DNA from: Gonium pectorale
Taxonomy: Eukaryota; Chlorophyta; Chlorophyceae; Chlamydomonadales; Volvocaceae
Direction: 5' to 3'
NCBI GenBank assembly: GCA_001584585.1
Contig: LSYV01000051.1
Span: 2,532-39,042, forward strand
Length of the DNA stretch: 36,511 nucleotides
Part shown: positions 30,601-36,511 of the stretch, one piece after another
Layout of the letters: every line of letters begins with the position of its first letter
Numbering within the stretch: position 1 is the first letter of the stretch
Notes under the pieces: generated by a model
What the model saw: the letters and a program-made list of their open reading frames with translations, nothing else
Databases searched by the model: none
Told to the model about the DNA's origin: nothing
Translations under genes and position numbers: made by a program

Positions 30601-33525
30601 CTTCTTGGGCGCCGCGAAGTTGAGCGCCTGGTCCTCGGGGGCACCCACGGCGCACACCACCTGGAGGAGGCGGGGTGTGAGCGGAAGGGTGGGCAGAAGG
30701 GAGAGCAACTGAACGATGGGAAGCGACCCGGAGCGTGTCCCCGGTCGGGCCATACACAGCGCGTCGCCCGCGCTGGCTGCGAAGGCTTCGGGTGGGGGGG
30801 GGCATCGTGCTGATGGTGTGGACTGTGGAGCCTCAGAGTCCAATGCGAGTTGCGCTGGACCTTTCTATGTGTGGAAAGCAATGGAGCGCCAGCTCCTTGC
30901 ATTTCAGCGGCTGGTTTTGAGCTCAGCGGCTGGTTCCGAGTTCAGCGGCTGGTTCCGACGCACAACGCTCTTGCTAACCCCCTGCGCAACCGGCCGCTCC
31001 GCGCCGCGATGGCCGCGACGGGCGGCCATCCCCCGGCGGCCCGGTCACGCGGCACCCGTAGCTGGGCTGCAGCAGCGGCAGCAGTAGCAGCGGTGCCCAG
31101 ACAGGGGGCAGGGGGCACACCGCCAGTGCCCAGGCAGTGGGTAGGGGGCACTGCCGAGTGGACCTGGCTGCCGGCTGGCGGTGCTGGGCTCCGGTCCGTC
31201 AGCAGTACTGACGCAGAGGAGCGGCGCTAAATCCACGGCAGGCGCAGCGGCAGCCATGGCACGCTGTCGCCCGAGGTGTGGGTGGGCAAGCCAGGGCTAC
31301 TGGCCGCCAGAGGCGACCCGCCCGCGGGCAGCAGAGGGCGCCATGCTGCTGTGCATCAAGCCCAACAAGCTCCTCTCCGGCAGCCGGCAGGCGGCCGCCC
31401 GAGCCCGCTTCGTCCGTAGGAGCCGAGCCCTGGTCCCGCGCGGCCTGCCCCATGCCCCACCCCGCACCTTGTTGGCACTGCCAATGGCCGCCTCGAAGCC
31501 GTCGACCGACCCCAGGTCAAACTGGACCACCGACACGCGCTTCAGCTGCTCGGGCTTGATGATGCCGTACGTCGCGGCCACCGAGAGCGCGGCCTCGGCG
31601 GCCTCCACGTTGCGGGCGCCGGCGCGGACCTGGAAGCCCGCATCCAGCAGCTCCCTGGGAGGAATCGGGTTGCAAACGGGGGCGGGGAAGCAGGGTGCAG
31701 GCAACGGGCCGGTGAGGGAACGAAGGCCAGGGGCCGCGCAACCAGGAGTGGGTGTGGAGCGACTGCGCCGCGGGCCCGGCGGGCGAATGGGTGACCATTG
31801 ACCCGCTGCCCGTTCGTGTTCGGGCGGTCGCGTTGAAAGGAGTCTCCGAGCGCAGAGGCGGCGGCTGCGGCGGCGCCTGCCGGCGAGTAGGTGATGCAGC
31901 CCCGGCCCCAGAGGCACGGCAGCGCGCGATCGCCGCCGGATGCTGGAGGCGCCGTGGGCTGATCCAAGACGATTCGCCACGGCCCATTGACGAAGCAAGC
32001 AGACAGTGCCGCAGCTCCAGCCGGCACCAGGGTCACCGCTTGCTGGACCCAACCTGACCGCAGGTAACGCCCAGCTGCCGTCGCTGCCTCCTGCTGCTGC
32101 TGCTGCTGCTGCCGCCAGCTCGTCCGTTGCCGCATCTCCGCCGCGGCTCCACCAACGCCCTTCGCTCTGGGGGCTGCTGCTAGCCAACCCGCTGCGCCGC
32201 CGAGTCGCAGCTGCCGGCCGAGTGCGGGCTACCGGCCCGCAGGCGGCCGGGGCAGCAGCAGGCCAGGGGCTCCCCGGAAGGAGGCCAGAGCGCAGGCGTG
32301 GCCGAGAGCAGCGCGCGACAGCAAACCTCAGTCGACAACCCGTCTCCGCGCTCGCTGACGGCCCCGAGGCACACGCCAGCTGCTGGGCCGAGGGGCCTTC
32401 AAGGAGCAGAGGCACACCTCGCCGACGCCAGCTCGCACCCAGCCACCCGAATTGCGATGGGTGCGTGCGCCTACGCCCGCATTTCAGCCCACCCTGGAGT
32501 TCCTGTCCAGATGCCTGCCTGCCTCCACCCTGGAGTTCCTGTGCAGATGCCTGCCTGCCGGCCCGATGTCTACATGGTGAATCGCACATACGGCCGAGCT
32601 GCCCCATCTCCCTCTTCCCAGTTCCCCCGTTCGCAACCAGTGGGTGCACGCAGAGGATGCGGAAGGCGCGCACCTCACAACGCGGGCGCCGGTGCGGCCA
32701 GTGGCGCCAGCGACGAACACCTGGGAGGGAGGGGATGGAGAGAACCCCTTGCCACAGTTCGTCCAGCGCGACGGCAGACAAGCGGTACAGGCGGTAGCTG
32801 TTCTGGAGTGTCCAACGCAACAGGGTGAATTGCCCCGATACGGGACGCGGCGCCACTGGGGACCTCGGGTTGAAAACACAGGGACAGATGAGGCCGGTTG
32901 TTCTGCGCGCCACCGTACCCACCACGCCGTCGTCGCGGCCGCCTGGCGCGGCGGGGGCCTTCTTCTCCTCCTTCTTGCTCTTCAGCTGCACCGTCCCCGT
33001 GGCGTTGAGGCGCGGGAGGCCGCTGAAAAAGCCGGCTGGAGGGGGCGTGAGTGGCAGGAGCGAGGGGGCAGGGGAGGGCGTCTCGCTCGCGATTAGCGGA
33101 TACAAAACCCCACCCATGGCGATTCAAGTCTAGCCCCCTGCCCCGCTGCCTCGGTGTTCGCGCGTCTGCTCGGAGACGAGGCCGGCAAGTGACATGCGAG
33201 CGGTGGAGAGCGTACCGAGGCTCAGAGTGCCCTTCGGCGCCTCAGCAGGAGCCTCCGTCTCAGTGGCAGCTGCCCGAACGGAGGCCGGCTTCCGGGACCT
33301 GGACGCGGAGCGACCAAGTTTCGCATCGTTAGGCGAGGGATCGCTGACCTCATATCCAGTAGTGTGCAAGCTAATGATGAAGAATCCGCAAGTGATAGGC
33401 GACTGGGTTCTTAGACGGCAGCTGGGGTACCTGAATGCGGGGCCATAGGGCGAGCGCGAAGCGCGAACGCTGGCCGCACCCCGGGTGGACCCGGCAGCGA
33501 CCGGCCCGCTCGCAAGAAGCGACAT
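24691..33525 (-). CDS. TIC62: TIC62-like protein (NAD(P)-binding Rossmann, chloroplast)
   Basis: Sixteen exons: 33525-33431, 33298-33216, 33035-32923, 32720-32674, 31654-31468, 30660-30396, 29667-29432, 28859-28707, 28385-28185, 27535-27434, 27157-27035, 26799-26632, 26267-25836 (holding the N gap), 25593-25411, 25170-25019 and 24826-24691. Phases close throughout, giving about 891 residues. The N-terminus (MSLLASGPVAAG) is a transit peptide with likely cleavage near SVRAAA. Residues 98-345 are an atypical SDR fold: VFVAGATGRTG dinucleotide loop, ILVSSLGTGKLGWPAGVLN, YTIVRPGGMERPTDDYKK, VLEVVAETTAPP. These match Tic62, which in plants shuttles between the inner envelope, stroma and thylakoid and binds ferredoxin-NADP reductase. 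Residues 343-460 are a coiled coil. The rest is Ala/Glu/Pro-rich with FFG motifs and ends AKFFTNLFG. The plant Ser/Pro-rich FNR-binding repeat is not visible. Confidence 0.85.
25988..26030. other. Assembly gap (43 N)
   Basis: It lies inside a Pro/Glu-repeat exon of TIC62, between an EPEPEP-encoding tract and a Pro/Arg-rich tract. The open frame is kept across the gap at its stated length, but the true length is unknown. Confidence 0.95.
30904..30959 (+). repeat. 19-bp tandem repeat, three copies
   Basis: Three copies of a unit starting tcagcggctggtt (30904, 30923, 30942) lie in a TIC62 intron. Confidence 0.85.
32491..32562 (+). repeat. 36-bp tandem duplication
   Basis: Two nearly identical copies starting accctggagttcctgt at 32491 and 32527, in the roughly 1-kb TIC62 intron between exons 4 and 5. 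Confidence 0.85.
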
Positions 33526-33766
33526 TGTGGGTAGTCTGGGGGGGACAAGGCCTGGCTGGCGTAGCGAGTGGACGTCTGCAAGCAGCTCCTGTACGACGCA
33601 GATCCCTCTCCCAATAGGCTCCCCTGCTGGTTGCATGGAGGACAGTGAATCGAACGTTTGAACAAATTACGAATGATGTGCCTGCATCGGCCAGACACTC
33701 GCACTCGGCCGAGCTGCAACAGGTGAACGGACGATATTCTATTAGCCGCTGTGTAACGACACCATC
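33526..33766. promoter_or_regulatory. Divergent promoter region of TIC62 and the GNAT gene
   Basis: About 240 bp separate the TIC62 start codon (minus strand) from the start of the GNAT reading frame (plus strand). The segment is less GC-rich on the GNAT side. No canonical TATA box is obvious. It must contain both 5' UTRs and the core promoters unless the GNAT start lies further downstream. Confidence 0.55.
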
Positions 33767-35227
33767 ATGCAAGTCGGTCGGCCAACAACAGCAGCAGAGC
33801 TGCGGAGCTGTCGCGGTTCGTCTCGCCGCGCGCATGTGTACATGGGCAGCCCCGCCGCAGCAGACGCCCTGCTGGGAATAGCTGCTGGAGGAGTGTCCGA
33901 CACCTGCCGCCACTGGCAAAGCTGGCAAGCTGCGCACCCCGCGCACGGGGGTGCTCCGCTGCGGCCCTGGGGACACACCATGCCGTACGGCACCCCAGGG
34001 GTTGCAGTCGCTGCATCGTCATACAGCAGCGCCCCCGAGTCGTCCGACGGGGACGCTGAGGCGTCCACCTCCCAGCACACGCCCCCGTTGGCGGTTGACG
34101 CCGTGTTTGGGGCGAGGGCGGGCCGCCGCTGGCGGGTGCGGCCATTCGACAACAGCGACTTTGCGGCCATCGTTGACGTACAGACCGACAGCTTCCACAA
34201 TGCCAACCCGGTGCCCTTTCTCAACGACCTCACGTACAGGTGCGCCCGAGCGCAGGGATGGGCCTGTGGAGCCTGGACCCCTGCACTGGAACCCCCGGAA
34301 CCCCCGGGGCAGCGGGGCCGTCGGCCGGGCTGCCCACTGCCCTCTGCCCACGGCATGCTTGGCACGTACGGCAGAACGGCACACGTAGGAACTCAGTGCA
34401 ACGGCTGCGCGAGGATATCCCTCGGTCACGGCTCCCAGCGCCAGCAATCCAGAGCGCCATTTGAACCGTTGGTTCCGCCCCGCCCCTCTCGCCGGTCCCC
34501 ATCACCCAGGCTCTTCCGCGCCGAGGTGGTCGACGCGGTGAAGCAGAAGACCAAGTACTTGAGCTCGACGGGGGACATCTTCCAGCTGCTGGTCGCGGAG
34601 CAGGTCCCGGACGAGCCCGCTGCCGGAGCCGGCGCCGCCAGTGACGGCGGCGGCGACGGGACCAGCGACGGCGGCGCCGCCAGCACCGCGTCGCGTGGCG
34701 GCGCGCTGGTGGGCTCGGTGGAGGTGTCGCGGCTGGCGGAGCCAGGTGTCCTGCAGGCACTGCCGCGCGGGATTACAGAGTACGTGTACGTCAGCAGCAT
34801 GTGCGTACGGCGCAGCCTGCGGCGGCGCGGTGCGGCGCAGGCCCTGCTGGCGGCGGCGGAGGCGCAGGCGCGGCTGTGGGGCCGTACGCACCTCGCGCTG
34901 CACGTGTACAAGGACAATACGGCAGCCGTTAAGTTGTACAGCGACTGGGGCATGGCGGTCGTCAAGTCCGACCCCGAATGGAAGAAGCTGCTTGGCGATC
35001 GTGTGCGGCTGCTGATGTACAAGCCCGTACCGTCGGCTTCGGGGCCGGAGGGCGGTGCGGAAGGCACGGGCGCGAGTGCGGGTGTGGCGCGAGAGGGCGC
35101 GGCGGCGGCTGGCAGCGGCGGCGGCGGCGGCTCCGCGGGGCCGCAGACCACGTTGTTGCAGATGGCGGTGGGGTTTGTGTTCGTGAGTGCCGTTGCGGGC
35201 GTGTTGCTGTCTTCGGGTGTGGTGTGA
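33767..35227 (+). CDS. GNAT-family N-acetyltransferase with C-terminal hydrophobic anchor
   Basis: Exons 33767-34239 and 34510-35227 (donor GTGCGC, acceptor cacccag, phase 2) give 396 residues from the first ATG; ATGs near 33842 and 33980 are alternatives. The N-terminus is rich in Ala, Ser and Arg and could be a transit peptide. The fold begins near RRWRVRPFDNSDFAAIVDVQ. Motif A is seen at VYVSSMCVRRSLRRRGAAQA, where R-x-x-G-A binds the pyrophosphate of acetyl-CoA, followed by the helix LLAAAEAQARLWG, then LALHVYKDNTAAVKLYSDWG, the usual motif B with its asparagine and tyrosine. A Gly/Ala/Ser linker leads to a hydrophobic segment of about 20 residues (QMAVGFVFVSAVAGVLL) at the extreme C-terminus. 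Substrate unknown; plastid GNATs acetylate protein N-termini, lysines or small amines. It is divergent from TIC62. Confidence 0.8.
   Translation: MQVGRPTTAAELRSCRGSSRRAHVYMGSPAAADALLGIAAGGVSDTCRHWQSWQAAHPAHGGAPLRPWGHTMPYGTPGVAVAASSYSSAPESSDGDAEASTSQHTPPLAVDAVFGARAGRRWRVRPFDNSDFAAIVDVQTDSFHNANPVPFLNDLTYRCARAQGWACGAWTPALEPPEPPGQRGRRPGCPLPSAHGMLGTYGRTAHVGTQCNGCARISLGHGSQRQQSRAPFEPLVPPRPSRRSPSPRLFRAEVVDAVKQKTKYLSSTGDIFQLLVAEQVPDEPAAGAGAASDGGGDGTSDGGAASTASRGGALVGSVEVSRLAEPGVLQALPRGITEYVYVSSMCVRRSLRRRGAAQALLAAAEAQARLWGRTHLALHVYKDNTAAVKLYSDWGMAVVKSDPEWKKLLGDRVRLLMYKPVPSASGPEGGAEGTGASAGVAREGAAAAGSGGGGGSAGPQTTLLQMAVGFVFVSAVAGVLLSSGVV
34240..34509 (+). other. Stop-free intron of the GNAT gene, length divisible by three
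   Basis: The 270-nt interval has good splice signals and a sequence foreign to the GNAT fold, so it is called an intron, but it is open in the flanking frame. Confidence 0.7.
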
Positions 35228-36337
35228 GGCGAGGCGCGTGCCTATCCCTTGGAGTCGTGGTCTCGTGACCCACCGCTTGTGCCCAGTTGGTTTGCGGTGG
35301 GCCGTCATACGCGCGATAACGTGCATGCCTCGCACGATGGCGTGGGGCCGGGCAGGTAGGCTTAGTGCAGGACAGACAGTGCAGGTTAGAAAGTCAGCGC
35401 ATTGCCCCCCATCGGGTTCGACCCTGTGTTGACGGTATTGCAGCGTACCCCATCGCAATGTGGATGGATGCATGGCTTACCGTACAGTGGGTTGGTTGTT
35501 CGGTGCGGCATCGTCTGTTTGCCTCTGGGGGCAGCAAGGTGTTTGTTTCAAGGCCCAGTAATGTGTGGATCGTGCGCCTCGAGCGAATACGGATGAATAG
35601 CAGGGCAGGTTTTGCACGTGCGCATGCTGTTCTTTTGGGTTGACCCAATCGGGTGGGTCAGTGGTGCGGCATCTGCACGCACGGTGGCGCCATCCAGGGC
35701 TCATGGGCAAGCGGTCAGGGGGCAGGAGACGCGAACGGCGCATATGAGTTCGGTACAGAACCCAGGGCTTGGCTGTAGGGTGGTAGGGTGAGCTGCGGGA
35801 GCTATTCGAGACGCCTTCATCTCTTCAAAGGCGCCCGTGTTATCTATACCACAGATTGCCCTGTTTGGGGTCCTCTAACAATCAACCGCGCTGAGGCAAT
35901 GCGGAAAAGGGCTCCCGAGCCGAGCCCCATGCGTGCATGATCAGTGGGGCTTGGACCATCAGGGCCCCAGGCGCGAGGCGCGCTCCGGACACCTTGTGAG
36001 CGAAGTGCGCGATCTCTCAGGGCTGCCCGCGCAGCGTCGACCCGCAGGTCCGCACCTCTGCATGTGCGCCATGCTGGAACTGCTTGGGGCGGGGCGAAAG
36101 GACAGCACGGGTTGGTCGAGTGTTGAGCCGGAGATAAACAGGAGCGTGAGAGCTTTTGGCAGAGGCGTGGAGGCTTATTAGGGGCGCAGGGTTGTAAGAG
36201 GGAAAGCGTCTGCAAGAGCGCGGCTCGGTGGTGGTCCGGTGGGCGGGGCCCCACCGTCCGGCATTGCCCGCTACAGGAAGCCGCCATTCGCGCCGAAAAC
36301 TGCGAGGCATGCCTGTGTTTAATTTCCTTTATCCATT

Positions 36338-36342
36338 TGTAA
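36338..36342 (+). terminator. Candidate poly(A) signal of the GNAT gene (TGTAA)
   Basis: The first TGTAA after the GNAT stop. The resulting 3' UTR of 1.1 kb is long, so the assignment is tentative. Confidence 0.3.
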
Positions 36343-36457
36343 CTTCCCCACAGCGTTCCGTGCTCGTCGCTTTGAGTGTGACCCGTGGCGACCCGTGGTG
36401 TAGGGCCCGTCTGCTTGTATACCTTGTCCGCCATGCCCTGTACTCGGCGCCCTCGGG

Positions 36458-36510
36458 TGTTGAAAAGGAAAACGCATACGAGGAGCGTAAGCGCGAAAGT
36501 GATGGCGTCG
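36458..36510. repeat. Dispersed repeat, copy 2
   Basis: It matches 23512-23566 with a few substitutions and continues to the window edge. See the entry for copy 1. Confidence 0.6.
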
Positions 36511-36511
36511 G

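Larger units (their letters stand above)
35228..36511. other. 3' flank of the GNAT gene; no further gene seen
   Basis: Short overlapping frames only. TGTAA lies at 36338-36342, 1.1 kb after the stop. The second copy of a dispersed repeat begins at 36458 and reaches the window edge. Confidence 0.45.

Noticed and set aside
35405..35430. T-loop-like motif gggttcgaccc suggesting a tRNA
   Set aside because: The flanking bases do not form a T stem, and no D-arm or acceptor stem can be found around it.

Overview
The window looks like nuclear DNA of a volvocine green alga (Chlamydomonas, Gonium or Volvox type). GC content is very high, coding exons are GC-rich at third positions, and short exons are separated by GT-AG introns with GTGAGT/GTGCGG donors and CAG acceptors. 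There are glycine/alanine runs, many mini- and microsatellites, decayed retroelement pieces, and plastid proteins of green-lineage type. TGTAA, the usual algal poly(A) signal, occurs downstream of several genes. A 43-N assembly gap lies at 25988-26030. The species cannot be fixed from sequence alone.

Layout. 1-965: the 3' exons of a + strand coiled-coil gene. 966-3687: intergenic or long 3' UTR. 3688-5743, 9922-12070 and 16187-18550: three tandem + strand paralogues (called A, B and C here) of a protein family I do not recognise. It has a helical N-terminal domain, four conserved RRxS-type basophilic kinase motifs in a disordered body, and a shared final intron. B and C sit in a duplicated unit of about 6.3 kb that includes their flanks. 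The intervals between copies hold a LINE C-terminal fragment (8333-8764), a palindrome-rich block (6118-6425), a small hypothetical ORF (15492-15938) and other decayed repeats. 20613-22797: a five-exon gene for a plastid-type protein with a DnaJ-like zinc finger split into two halves. 24691-33525, minus strand: a 16-exon TIC62-like gene with an NAD(P)-binding Rossmann domain, a coiled coil, and Ala/Glu/Pro-rich exons carrying repeated FFG motifs. 33767-35227, plus strand: a GNAT acetyltransferase with a C-terminal hydrophobic anchor, divergent from TIC62 across about 240 bp. 35228-36511: no gene seen.

Exon boundaries were placed by hand. For B, C, the zinc-finger gene, TIC62 and the GNAT gene, the reading phases close across every proposed junction, which supports these models strongly. 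Three of the single-copy genes (zinc-finger protein, TIC62-like, GNAT) are plausibly plastid-related. The A/B/C array is the least familiar part of the window and the best candidate for an undescribed, lineage-specific family.
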